This document shows, piece after piece, positions 8,730-17,182 of a DNA stretch of 64,000 bases. The stretch covers positions 3,438,771 to 3,502,770 of the forward strand of contig NZ_KV878783.1 of NCBI RefSeq assembly GCF_001890765.1, written 5' to 3'. A model generated the notes under the pieces. That model saw only the letters and a program-made list of their open reading frames with translations, did not search any database and had not been told where the DNA came from. Made by a program: the position numbers and the translations under genes. Origin of the DNA: Spirulina major PCC 6313. GTDB taxonomy: Bacteria > Cyanobacteriota > Cyanobacteriia > Cyanobacteriales > Spirulinaceae. The first letter of the stretch is position 1, and each line of letters starts with the position of its first letter.

Positions 8730-9389
8730 TTAATCATCCGTGAGATACGGTGTTAATTCATCTTGTAACTTCAACCGCGCCCGCGCAATACGAGATTTCA
8801 CAGTACCGAGGGAAACCCCCGTCATTGCTGCGATTTCTTCGTAGGGTAAGCCTTGAATTTCCCGGAGCACGATGGTAGTCCGAAAGGCATCGGGCAGATC
8901 TGCGATCGCCAACTGGAGTTTTTCGTAAAACTCCCGCGTTGCCAACTGGTCATCCGGTTGGGGAGCATCACAGGCAATCTCCCAATTCATTTCCCCATCA
9001 TCAAAACGACGCGGCGCATCGAGAGACAACGGCGGAGCATTGCGTTTCCGTTTGCGTAATTCATCGTAAAACAAATTAGTCGCAATTCGACCCAGCCAGC
9101 CTTTAAACTTGCTCGGCTCTTTCAGACGACCAATATTACGATAAACCCGAATCCACACCTCTTGAACCAAATCCGCCCGGTCTTGCCAGTCCGGAGCCAG
9201 ATGATACAAAATCCGTTCCACATGGGGTTGGTAGCGGCGCAGCAACTCCGAAAAGGCTGCCCGATCCGGCTTCGATCCACGCTGACACAGCGTAATCAGA
9301 TCATAGTTAGGAAGTTTGTTAAGCGACACCGATGCTGAGGATGAATAAGCCTCAGGGGCTGACCATGTTGCAGAAATGGATTGACTCAT
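8730..9389 (-). CDS. sigG: ECF sigma factor, SigG type
   Basis: This 219-residue group 4 sigma factor directs RNA polymerase to stress promoters. Region 2 is recognisable from YHLAPDWQDRADLVQEVWIR and KFKGWLGRIATNLFYDELRK. Region 4 carries the helix-turn-helix YEEIAAMTGVSLGTVKSRI. The sequence closely resembles the SigG group of cyanobacteria, which is essential in Synechocystis, as far as I can recall it. It is preceded by ComFB and followed by the anti-sigma gene. Confidence 0.88.
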   Translation of the reverse strand: MSQSISATWSAPEAYSSSASVSLNKLPNYDLITLCQRGSKPDRAAFSELLRRYQPHVERILYHLAPDWQDRADLVQEVWIRVYRNIGRLKEPSKFKGWLGRIATNLFYDELRKRKRNAPPLSLDAPRRFDDGEMNWEIACDAPQPDDQLATREFYEKLQLAIADLPDAFRTTIVLREIQGLPYEEIAAMTGVSLGTVKSRIARARLKLQDELTPYLTDD

Positions 9390-9536
9390 GGATCTTGGGG
9401 AGAAGTAACATCTTACCCTTCCCTCCTCCTAGACCCACCGGATTCAGGAATGTTCCCCTCAACCCTGCCCAAAGTTCCGCCAAACGACTGAATCACCCCA
9501 GAGTATGGATTACGGGAAATTAACGAGACCGGCCGT

Positions 9537-10073
9537 TTAGTTCGGCGAAGTCGATTCGTATTGACGGGCGTGGGATTGCAGCAAACTCGTGACCTGCTGC
9601 AAGACATCGCCATTTTTGAAGGCTTGGCGATCGGGATTCGGATCAGGAACCTGAAGATTCTGGGAAATCGCCTCGTTAATCTGTTCCCGAATCAAACCGT
9701 GAAGCTCTTCTTTGGCTTTCCGCCGCTGATAGGTCGCCCCTTCTTCCGTGGTGGCATAGAGCGGCGGCAAACGATTGAGGGCATAGGCAGCAATATCCCC
9801 CACATCTAGGGGTGGATCAATACTCGCATCGAGTTCCGCCACCCGACTAATGGATTCACTTAAGACTAATTCTTCCATCACATTGATGAACTGTTTTCGG
9901 GGTACGGCGACGACTTCCCCGGTTAATAACGCGCCCATTAGACGATCAAGCGCCATGTACTCTTCAATGGATAACTCCGAAGCCGTATCACAAATACGGC
10001 CTACTTCTGCCTCCATGGTCGGGGTCAGATAGCCATCGGATAGGGCTTGTTCTACAATTCGTTCTATACTCAT
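9537..10073 (-). CDS. comFB: ComFB family protein (cyclic dinucleotide receptor family)
   Basis: The protein has 178 residues. It has a helical N-terminal extension (MSIERIVEQALSDGYLT) followed by the ComFB domain, recognised from DIAAYALNRLPPLYATTEEG. In cyanobacteria this family has been described as a receptor for cyclic di-GMP and cyclic di-AMP that affects competence, motility and cell size. Ligand binding here is inferred from the family. It is transcribed towards sigG with a 147-bp gap, so co-transcription is possible but not shown. The ATG at 10073 is the only sensible start. Confidence 0.85.
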   Translation of the reverse strand: MSIERIVEQALSDGYLTPTMEAEVGRICDTASELSIEEYMALDRLMGALLTGEVVAVPRKQFINVMEELVLSESISRVAELDASIDPPLDVGDIAAYALNRLPPLYATTEEGATYQRRKAKEELHGLIREQINEAISQNLQVPDPNPDRQAFKNGDVLQQVTSLLQSHARQYESTSPN

Positions 10074-10206
10074 AACGTTAATCTATGCTGCTATTGCCGG
10101 CGGATGGGGGGGCTTTTTTGGGGTTCCCAAACGTGTCACCAAAGAGGGACAACACTAGGGTTCGGGGGGTCGTGAAGACAGTCACGGAATCGTTCAACTA
10201 ATCTCT

Positions 10207-11073
10207 CTACTCTAACCCGTCATATCGCCACGGAACGGGATCAACCGCGATTCCATTGACGTAGAGTCCCCAATGGAGATGAGGGCCCGTTGAGGCTCCG
10301 GTACTTCCGACCGTGCCAATGGTTTGGCCGGCTTGGACAAAGTCCCCTTCGCGCACGCTGATGCTGTGGAGGTGAATCATAATACTGAGCACCCCTTGAC
10401 CATGATCAATGCCGACGGTGTTGCCGTGAATCCGGAAACCGTTGGCTTCGCGATCGACGAGGCGGATGTAGCCAGGGGCGGGAGCGACGACGGGCGTGCC
10501 GGTGCTGGCGGCGTAGTCTACCCCACGATGGTAGTAGTCTTGGGCGAATTCGCCATTGTAGTAGCGCCGCACGCCGAAGATGGTGGAGACGCGGCCGCTC
10601 GTGGGGCGGGTGAAGGGGATGCGGGCGTTCCAATGTTTTTCGGGGGAAACGATCGCTTTAAAGGCAGCGACGCGATCGAGTTCGTATTGGGTTGCGCCAT
10701 TACCGCCGCCGCGTAGCCACAGGCGTTGGGTGGGAAAGGAGCGGTTTTGGAGTTGGAGGGGAACGGTGCGGGTTTCGCCGTCGCCTTGGATTTGGAGGGT
10801 GCGCTGTCCGGGGCGATCGAGGGGGGAGGTGGGGAAAAAGGCGCGGTAGCGATCGCCCCCCAGGGGGAAGGCGGGTAAGGCTTGGCCCCCGATGGTGATT
10901 TGAGGCGGCTGGTCGGGGTTATCCACTGCCACAACAATCGAGACCGTTTCGCCCAGTTTGGGTTGGGTGGGGGTCACTTGTACCTCAAGGGCAAGGGCCG
11001 GGGCCACCCAGGTGAGCAAACTTGTCCAAAGGCTGGCGGTGAGGGCAGGAACAGAAAGGCGGGAATTCAGCAT
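10207..11073 (-). CDS. Exported M23 family metallopeptidase (LytM-like)
   Basis: This 288-residue protein is predicted to cut peptidoglycan cross-links in the periplasm. An N-terminal signal peptide ends near ALA. A beta-sandwich domain begins LEVQVTPTQPKLGETVSI. The LytM catalytic domain has zinc ligands in HRGVDYAA (His...Asp) and HLHWGLY, plus the MIHLHS histidines. All metal and catalytic positions are intact, so it is likely an active endopeptidase rather than an EnvC-type activator. It lies between ComFB and hfq on the same strand. Confidence 0.9.
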   Translation of the reverse strand: MLNSRLSVPALTASLWTSLLTWVAPALALEVQVTPTQPKLGETVSIVVAVDNPDQPPQITIGGQALPAFPLGGDRYRAFFPTSPLDRPGQRTLQIQGDGETRTVPLQLQNRSFPTQRLWLRGGGNGATQYELDRVAAFKAIVSPEKHWNARIPFTRPTSGRVSTIFGVRRYYNGEFAQDYYHRGVDYAASTGTPVVAPAPGYIRLVDREANGFRIHGNTVGIDHGQGVLSIMIHLHSISVREGDFVQAGQTIGTVGSTGASTGPHLHWGLYVNGIAVDPVPWRYDGLE

Positions 11074-11177
11074 GGTGGGACGCGATCAATCCGGTAACTT
11101 AATGGACTCAATGCTGCATCGTAGAATCATACAATCAGCCCAGGGTAAAGGGGCGATTGTGGCGTTAATGGCTCAGG

Positions 11178-11396
11178 TTATGATGTGGCTAAAGCCCGAT
11201 GATAGGCGATCGCCTGCCGCCAAATCACGGTCTGCTGACCACTGGATTCCGTCAGGCAGAGGCAATGCACATCCTGCCAGAGAATTGATCCGGTGATCGT
11301 ATCTCCCGTCACAACCTTGACTTCAATCGTCTGCTTGTCAGCCGTCCATTGTTGAAGTTGACGAACGCTGGGAAACCCAGTTTCAAATTCAGCCAT
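11178..11396 (-). CDS. hfq: Cyanobacterial Hfq-like Sm protein
   Basis: This 72-residue Sm-fold protein reads [10 protein letters not shown], then [19 protein letters not shown] and [12 protein letters not shown], matching cyanobacterial Hfq. These homologues keep the hexameric Sm ring but lack much of the RNA-binding surface of enteric Hfq. In Synechocystis, Hfq is needed for pilus-dependent motility and docks on PilB1. pilB lies about 33 kb away in this window. The gene is divergent from dapF, with 48 bp between the two start codons. Confidence 0.85.
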   Translation of the reverse strand: MAEFETGFPSVRQLQQWTADKQTIEVKVVTGDTITGSILWQDVHCLCLTESSGQQTVIWRQAIAYHRALATS

Positions 11397-11444
11397 AATT
11401 ACAATAATCTAAGGGCTAGCCCGGAAACAGTTGGAAGGATTCCT

Positions 11445-12299
11445 ATGGCAATTGAGTTTACAAAATATCATGGTCTTGGCAATGATTTTATCTTAATCGA
11501 CCATCGCCACAGTCCGACGTTGACGATGACACCGGCGGCAGCGATCGCCTTGTGCGATCGTCATTTTGGCATTGGGGCCGATGGTGTCATTTTTGTCCTA
11601 CCCGGTCAAGATAACACCGACTACACGATGCGGATCTTAAACTCCGACGGTTCCGAGCCAGAGATGTGTGGGAACGGGATTCGTTGCCTGGCCCGGTTTA
11701 TCGCTGATCTAGAAGGACTCGAACCCGACACAACGAAAACCTACCGCATTCACACCTTGGCCGGGTTAATTTGCCCAGAGTTGCAACCCGATGGCCAAGT
11801 GACCGTAGACATGGGCGAACCGCGTCTCCTCGCGGCGGACATTCCCACCCAATTAGGCGAGGCGGAGGGAAAAGCGATCGCCCAACCCCTCACCGTCGCC
11901 GGGCAAGATTGGATCGTCACCTGCGTCAGCATGGGCAACCCCCACTGCATCACCTTCGTGGATGATGTGGCCGCCATCCCCCTCAGCGAGATCGGCCCCC
12001 AGTTTGAACATCACCCCGTCTTTCCCCAACGCACCAACACCGAATTTATCGAAGTTGTCGCCCCGGATTATGTCAAAATGCGCGTCTGGGAACGAGGCGC
12101 GGGGATTACCCTCGCCTGTGGGACGGGAGCCTGTGCCGCAGTGGTGGCAGGGGTGCTGAACCAGAAATGCGATCGCACCGCCACCGTCGAACTCCCCGGC
12201 GGCAACCTTCGCATCCAATGGCATCCAGAAACTCACCATCTCTCCATGACCGGCCCCGCCGAAAAAGTGTTTACTGGCACATGGAACCGCATAGAATAG
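11445..12299 (+). CDS. dapF: Diaminopimelate epimerase
   Basis: This enzyme interconverts LL- and meso-diaminopimelate for lysine and peptidoglycan synthesis. I chose the ATG at 11445 because GGAAGG lies just upstream and the protein then begins [15 protein letters not shown], as the family does; an open frame back to 11349 would overlap hfq. The length is 284 residues. Both catalytic cysteines are present: in [10 protein letters not shown] and in [11 protein letters not shown]. Confidence 0.95.
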   Translation: MAIEFTKYHGLGNDFILIDHRHSPTLTMTPAAAIALCDRHFGIGADGVIFVLPGQDNTDYTMRILNSDGSEPEMCGNGIRCLARFIADLEGLEPDTTKTYRIHTLAGLICPELQPDGQVTVDMGEPRLLAADIPTQLGEAEGKAIAQPLTVAGQDWIVTCVSMGNPHCITFVDDVAAIPLSEIGPQFEHHPVFPQRTNTEFIEVVAPDYVKMRVWERGAGITLACGTGACAAVVAGVLNQKCDRTATVELPGGNLRIQWHPETHHLSMTGPAEKVFTGTWNRIE

Positions 12300-12426
12300 C
12301 CCTAATGTGGCCATCACAGTCGGATACTCCCGATTTCAACCCCATTTCATCCCCAGGAATACCGTCAAATTCCTTGGATAACACGTTTTCAGACCGACAT
12401 TTTTTAGCTATTTACGGACAAACACC

Positions 12427-13581
12427 ATGAGCGGCGGGATCTATCTCATTCAAGGAGACAACCAATTGGTTGCCATGGAAGAAAAACCCTACGATTCAGA
12501 AGCCTTGCTGCAAGAACTCCTGGAGCAATACCCCAATCTCCTGGGGGTTGATCAGGCGAATCATCACTTCAGTTCGCAATGGTTATTGATTAAACGCACC
12601 GGCAATATTCCCACCGATGACATGGGGGTCGAACGGTGGTCACTCAATCATCTGTTTCTGGACTATCAGGCCATTCCGACCTTGGTGGAAGTGCAGCACG
12701 AAGGCGAACGCCGTCCCCGCCGCGAAATCATCGGGCAAATGTTAGACTATGCCGCCAATGCGGTGGCCTATTGGCCCGTTGAGTCAATCTTGGATCAGTT
12801 TGAAGGGAATTGTCGCCGCCAAAACCGCGATCCGGAGCAGGTTTTTGAAGACTTCCTGGGGGAAAATGCTGATGAAGAAAAGTTTTGGCAGCAGGTGAAA
12901 ACCAACCTTCAGGCGGGTAAAATCCGGCTGGTGTTTGTGGCGGATCACATTCCTCCGGCGATGCAGCGGGTGGTGGAGTTTCTCAACAAGCAGATGGACC
13001 CGGCTGAAGTCTTGGCGGTGGAAATCAAACAATACATCAGCCCGGAAAATGGTTTAAAAACCCTGGTATCCAAAATCATCGGACAAACCGCCGAAGCTCA
13101 ACAGAAAAAAGCAAGCACCACCCGCGAGCGTCGTCAATGGGATAAAGCCTCATTTTTGGGCGAGTATGCGGCTCGATATGGGGAGGATGAAATGGCGTTG
13201 GTGCGGGAACTCTACGATTGGATTGGCTCCCATGCGGACGATCTGTATATTCAATGGGGGACGGGGGATGCCTATGGTGGCTTTGCGGCTCGGCTGACCT
13301 TTGCCTCGCCCTTGGGGGAACTGTTTGCGGTGGGGATTAATGGCACGCTGCAAATCGCGTCGGAATTATACGCGGCTACACCTCCGTTTAATCAAGAGGC
13401 GGAATGGCATGAACTGCGCAATCGCTTGAGTGCGATCGGGCTGGCTTTACCGACGAATCCGCTGGAGCGACGGTTACCAAATTTTCAACTTTCGACGTTA
13501 CCGGATGAAGATGCCCTTGATCCGGTGTTAGATATGTTTGATTGGGTCTTGTCCAAAGTGAAGAATGCGGCCAGTCGTTAA
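12427..13581 (+). CDS. Hypothetical protein with PD-(D/E)XK nuclease-like N-terminal domain
   Basis: This 384-residue soluble protein begins with a region resembling NucS/DUF91-type nuclease domains: LNHLFLDYQAIPTLVEVQ, then RREIIGQMLDYAANA. In many relatives the strand reads VEVK; here it is VEVQ, so the usual catalytic lysine position is changed and activity is doubtful. The middle is helical and charged (residues about 215-245). The C-terminal part, with DDLYIQWGTGDAYGGFAARL, resembles the DUF4268-like regions found next to such domains, but I am not certain. It stands alone, 127 bp after dapF. Confidence 0.65.
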   Translation: MSGGIYLIQGDNQLVAMEEKPYDSEALLQELLEQYPNLLGVDQANHHFSSQWLLIKRTGNIPTDDMGVERWSLNHLFLDYQAIPTLVEVQHEGERRPRREIIGQMLDYAANAVAYWPVESILDQFEGNCRRQNRDPEQVFEDFLGENADEEKFWQQVKTNLQAGKIRLVFVADHIPPAMQRVVEFLNKQMDPAEVLAVEIKQYISPENGLKTLVSKIIGQTAEAQQKKASTTRERRQWDKASFLGEYAARYGEDEMALVRELYDWIGSHADDLYIQWGTGDAYGGFAARLTFASPLGELFAVGINGTLQIASELYAATPPFNQEAEWHELRNRLSAIGLALPTNPLERRLPNFQLSTLPDEDALDPVLDMFDWVLSKVKNAASR

Positions 13582-13659
13582 GGAACGGGGGGCGGGTGTT
13601 GCTGAAATCCCTCGCTGCGTGGATGATAATGGGGGTGAACTGATCAAGGGTTGAGGGTG

Positions 13660-15450
13660 ATGGTTTTGCGATCGCGCCGACGGCAAGGCGTTAGTGTCTT
13701 GATTGGAATTTTGATCCTTTGGGCCCTCGTGGTGACCGTCACTGTCTTACGCCTTGTTGTGCCGACCCCTGTTGCTGTGAATTCGTCTCAACTGCTCACT
13801 GACCCCTTTTTACAATTGCCCACAGCGGACTCGGTGCGGGTGGTTTGGCTGACGGAGTTTGAGGGTCAGGATCATCAGGTGTGGTATGGCGATCGCTTCC
13901 AACACCACCAAATGGCCACCACCCAACGCCTCAGCCGCCTCCGAGAAGATGCCGACTCTCCCCTGATCAACCCCCCACCGCGCCCCACCTTCCGCCCTGT
14001 GTGGCGACATGAGGCGCTGATTACTGGGTTAACCCCCGGCCCAACCGTGCCCTACTTTGTTCACAGTCAGCGCGAAGATGGTCTGGAGATCAAAAGCGAT
14101 CGCTACACCCTCGCCGCCGCTCCCAAGCCCGGCACACCCCTCAAAATTCTCCTCACCTCTGACCATCAACTCAAATCCATGACAGCGGCGAATCTTCAAC
14201 AGGTCACCGCCACCGTTGGGCCCGTGGATGCCGTTTTTCTGGCGGGTGATCTGGTCAATATTCCCGATCGCGCCTCGGAATGGTTCGACAGCAGTGCGGG
14301 TAATGCCTTTTTTGCCTGCCTCCAGGGCCGCGCCCACAGTGTGATTGAGCAAACGAACGGCAGCACCGTCACCTACACCGGCAGCGCCATCATTCAAAAC
14401 GCGCCCCTGTTCCCCGCGCTGGGCAATCATGAAGTCATGGGGCGGTTTTCCATGGAGCGATCGCTCAACGACCAATATAACGACCCTTTCCCCCGCCCCC
14501 AAGCCGCCGAATTCTTTCCCCCTCCCGACACCGAAACCACCCGCGACCCCCACCTCCAAACCGCTTGGCTCAAAGCCCACAGCTACAACAGCGACACCTA
14601 CGAAGCACTCTTTACCCTCCCCGAAACCAGTCCCGGCGGCCGCAAATACTACGCGATCAGCTTTGGGGATATTCGCCTGATCAGCCTCTATGTCACCAAT
14701 ATTTGGCGGCGACCTACCACAAAAGACGGCCCCGTCAGCCGCTACCGAGAACCCAGCGAAACCGCCCCCGACCCCGCCCAATGGAGCTACGGTCAACATA
14801 TTTTTGAACCGATCACCCCCGACAGCGAGCAATACCGCTGGCTGCAACAGGAGTTAACCTCCCCCGCCACCCAGCAGGCAAAATACAAAATCGTGATGCT
14901 CCACCATCCACCCCACAGCCTCGGCGATAATATCATGCCCGCCTTCACTGACCCGCAGCCGGTGATTGAGCGCGACGGGAATGGTGCGATCGCTTCAGTG
15001 CGTTACGAATATCCCCTCGACCAAGACCACATCTATCAACACCTCGAACCCCTCTGGAACGCAGCCGGCATCGACCTCGTGTTTTACGGCCATTCCCATC
15101 TGTGGAATCGGTTCCAAAATCAGGCAGGCGTTAACTTTCTCGAATCCTCCAACGTCGGCAACACCTACGGAGCCTATCTCCCCGGCGGCAAGAAACGCCC
15201 CACCCCCGCCAATTACACCGAAACCTACATCGCCCAAGGCGACCCCAACGGCCTCCAGCCCATTTTCCCCACCCTCGCCCCCCTCCTCGACCCCGAAACC
15301 CAGCAGCCCCTCCCCTACATCGCCAGCAACACAATCACCGTCTTCAGCATCCTCGATACATCCAATGGCGCGATCAGCAGCTACCGATTCGACACCACCG
15401 ATGCAGCGAGTCCCGTGGTGAAATTCGACGAGTTTGCATTAACGCCATGA
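13660..15450 (+). CDS. Membrane-anchored metallophosphoesterase, purple-acid-phosphatase-like
   Basis: The protein has 596 residues. I start it at the ATG at 13660, which has AAGGG 9 nt upstream, rather than the in-frame TTG at 13651. A single transmembrane or signal helix (residues about 12-35) is followed by a fibronectin-like domain, PFLQLPTADSVRVVWLTEFE, typical of purple acid phosphatases. The calcineurin-like core follows with LLTSDHQ, FLAGDLVN, ALGNHEV, MLHHPPH and YGHSHLWNR, so all five metal-binding blocks are present. It probably acts outside the cytoplasmic membrane on phosphate esters. The substrate is unknown. Confidence 0.88.
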   Translation: MVLRSRRRQGVSVLIGILILWALVVTVTVLRLVVPTPVAVNSSQLLTDPFLQLPTADSVRVVWLTEFEGQDHQVWYGDRFQHHQMATTQRLSRLREDADSPLINPPPRPTFRPVWRHEALITGLTPGPTVPYFVHSQREDGLEIKSDRYTLAAAPKPGTPLKILLTSDHQLKSMTAANLQQVTATVGPVDAVFLAGDLVNIPDRASEWFDSSAGNAFFACLQGRAHSVIEQTNGSTVTYTGSAIIQNAPLFPALGNHEVMGRFSMERSLNDQYNDPFPRPQAAEFFPPPDTETTRDPHLQTAWLKAHSYNSDTYEALFTLPETSPGGRKYYAISFGDIRLISLYVTNIWRRPTTKDGPVSRYREPSETAPDPAQWSYGQHIFEPITPDSEQYRWLQQELTSPATQQAKYKIVMLHHPPHSLGDNIMPAFTDPQPVIERDGNGAIASVRYEYPLDQDHIYQHLEPLWNAAGIDLVFYGHSHLWNRFQNQAGVNFLESSNVGNTYGAYLPGGKKRPTPANYTETYIAQGDPNGLQPIFPTLAPLLDPETQQPLPYIASNTITVFSILDTSNGAISSYRFDTTDAASPVVKFDEFALTP

Positions 15451-15487
15451 CCCTACTGCCGTAACACAGCTAAAATAAGGCTTTATT

Positions 15488-15553
15488 GTAGGGTGGGTCG
15501 GGCGGCTTAAACTCCCACTATCACTGCAACCCAGTAATCCGCCGTAACCCACC
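15488..15553 (+). repeat. 66-bp dispersed palindromic element, copy B
   Basis: It begins GTAGGGTGGGTCGGGCGG and ends AATCCGCCGTAACCCACC, exactly 66 bp like the other three copies. It lies 37 bp after the metallophosphoesterase stop codon. Confidence 0.85.
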
Positions 15554-15597
15554 AATTAACTTGTGCCACGGCATGACGAGAATTGTGCATCTCGTAG

Positions 15598-15616
15598 GGG
15601 CATGGTCACCATGCCC
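15598..15616. repeat. Perfect 9-bp-arm palindrome
   Basis: GGGCATGGT and ACCATGCCC are exact inverted complements around a single base. It is one of several compact intergenic palindromes in the window. It sits between copy B of the 66-bp element and the broken nuclease gene. Confidence 0.7.
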
Positions 15617-15645
15617 TCTGACTTGGACGGCTGAATCATTCAAAC

Positions 15646-16271
15646 TCAAAGTTTGCCGGAATTGGCTTGACCGATGAACTGTTCTAACGGGCAGATCGTG
15701 ACCCATGATTCATAATTGAGATACTGATTTAACTCGCCACTGAGATACCAATCCCTGAGTTTCCAACCAGAACCGCCAAGGACGAGATAGGCTTTCTGGA
15801 AGTCAGGATGTTGCCGCATCGCTGCCATTAAACAAATGTAAGGATTCAGGTACTTGAAACGCAGTCACAGCAAGGCTTTCAAAATCGAGGTGAGTTCTAA
15901 ACTAACAGTTCATTCTCAATAATTACGCAAGACTAGGGGTTACAGCCTTGTTTATTGAGAATAATAAAATAGCTCAAAATAGCTGAAACCCATACTGAGC
16001 AGTGCTTACAGCCAAATCCTCATGACCTGAATGCTTACAAACAAATCACCTCAAAGGGAACTTTTTGCTCGGCTGTGCCGCTGACCTGTTGCCACTTTAA
16101 GGAAATCAAAATCATCGCCTCATCCTTGGCCGCCACCACATCAACGTAATGTTTCCCGCCCCCCGGACGATGACCAATATTCACCTGAGTTTCGTAACGA
16201 TAGCCCCCTAAATCCAGGGAGGGCAGTACCATGAATTCGAGGACTTGGCCGGTTTTAGTGTTGCGAGTCAT
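15646..16271 (-). pseudogene. PD-(D/E)XK restriction-type nuclease gene split by a MITE
   Basis: The gene starts at the ATG at 16271, only 6 bp after the methyltransferase stop. Its first half reads VNIGHRPGGGKHYVDVV, then ILISLKWQQVSGTAEQK, ending PFEVICL and an immediate stop made by inserted DNA. The second half resumes at 15837 and reads MRQHPDFQKAYLVLGG and GWKLRDWYLSGELN down to the stop at 15646. Removing the 201-bp insert and one 8-bp target copy restores one frame of 138 residues, the usual length of this nuclease family. The lesion therefore appears to be the insertion alone, which suggests a recent event. The likely original role was the restriction half of a pair with the adjacent Dam-type enzyme. 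Confidence 0.85.
15838..16038. mobile_element. 201-bp MITE with 14-bp terminal inverted repeats and 8-bp target duplication
   Basis: The left end reads GTAAGGATTCAGGT; the right end, on the other strand, reads GTAAGCATTCAGGT (13 of 14 identical). Directly outside, AAACAAAT occurs at both 15830-15837 and 16039-16046, an 8-bp target duplication. There is no coding capacity. Inside is a perfect 11-bp inverted repeat, ATTCTCAATAA (15912-15922) with TTATTGAGAAT (15952-15962). Ends starting GTAAG with 8-bp duplications are the known signature of the IS66 family, so a non-autonomous IS66-type derivative is the best guess. Confidence 0.87.
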
Positions 16272-16277
16272 GATGAT

Positions 16278-17102
16278 TTAGCGGCTCAGGGGTTGGATAT
16301 TTTTAAAGGCGAGCATTTCCTGGGCTGGGGTGCGATCGCCCGTGCAATTAATCCGCCGGGGAGCGGCTAGGGTTTGATAGGTAAAGCCCAAGGATTGATA
16401 GAGTTCGAGGATGCGATCGGTGGCTTGATTTGAGACAATCACCGGGCCGGGATGTTGGGCTAACCAAGTGGCAAGCCGCCCTTGATCGTCCCAGGTAAAG
16501 CCCCCTTGTGAATATTGACGAAAGGGAACATCATAGGGGGGATCGGCATAAATAAAATCATCCGGTGCGATCGCAATTTCAGAAAAATCTGTGTTGGTGA
16601 ATGTCCACGGGGCTAACTTGGGTTTGTAGGGTTGAAAATCTTGGGTGTAATTAATCGTTTTGTAGCGTCCAAAGGGGACATTAAACCCGCCTTTTTGGTT
16701 GAAGCGACAGAGACCGTTATAGCCGGTACGATTTAAGTAATAAAATAATTCTGCGGCCCGTTTGGTGTGGGCTTTTTGAGCCTGAATGAGTTGATTAAAT
16801 TCAATGCGCCGCTGGTAATAAAAATCGGAGCCATTTTGCATCGGGTTGTCAATGACGAATCCTCGTTGTAAGTGGCGGTAAAAGTTAATCGCGTGGGGGT
16901 TGATGTCGTTGAGGATTGCTTGTTGAGGATGGAGACCGAGGGCGATCGCTAAACCGCCGCAAAAGGGTTCAACGAGGCGATGCTCAGGGTGGAGTTGCCA
17001 ATAGGGGAGCAGGTGAGGGATCAACCAACGTTTGCCCCCAGCCCATTTGAGGGGGGGTTTGAGGGGAGAGGGAGCGGGGGGGGAAGGTTGCGATCGCGTC
17101 AC
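16278..17102 (-). CDS. Dam-family adenine DNA methyltransferase (D12 class)
   Basis: This 274-residue enzyme transfers a methyl group from S-adenosylmethionine to N6 of adenine. The order is that of D12-class enzymes: KWAGGKRWL and EPFCGG (AdoMet binding), a target-recognition region with NRTGYNGLCRFN and GGFNVPFGRY, then the catalytic DPPYDV. These features match the GATC-specific Dam/DpnII group, so GATC is the predicted site but is not proven. GATC is also the core of the HIP1 palindrome common in this genome. The downstream partner nuclease gene is broken, so this is now effectively a solitary methylase. Confidence 0.9.
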   Translation of the reverse strand: MTRSQPSPPAPSPLKPPLKWAGGKRWLIPHLLPYWQLHPEHRLVEPFCGGLAIALGLHPQQAILNDINPHAINFYRHLQRGFVIDNPMQNGSDFYYQRRIEFNQLIQAQKAHTKRAAELFYYLNRTGYNGLCRFNQKGGFNVPFGRYKTINYTQDFQPYKPKLAPWTFTNTDFSEIAIAPDDFIYADPPYDVPFRQYSQGGFTWDDQGRLATWLAQHPGPVIVSNQATDRILELYQSLGFTYQTLAAPRRINCTGDRTPAQEMLAFKNIQPLSR

Positions 17103-17182
17103 GAGACTCTATAGATGAATACAGGCAGACAATATTAGTACAGAACGCCTATTGTAATGGGAACAGGAGAGCAACTTCAAAC

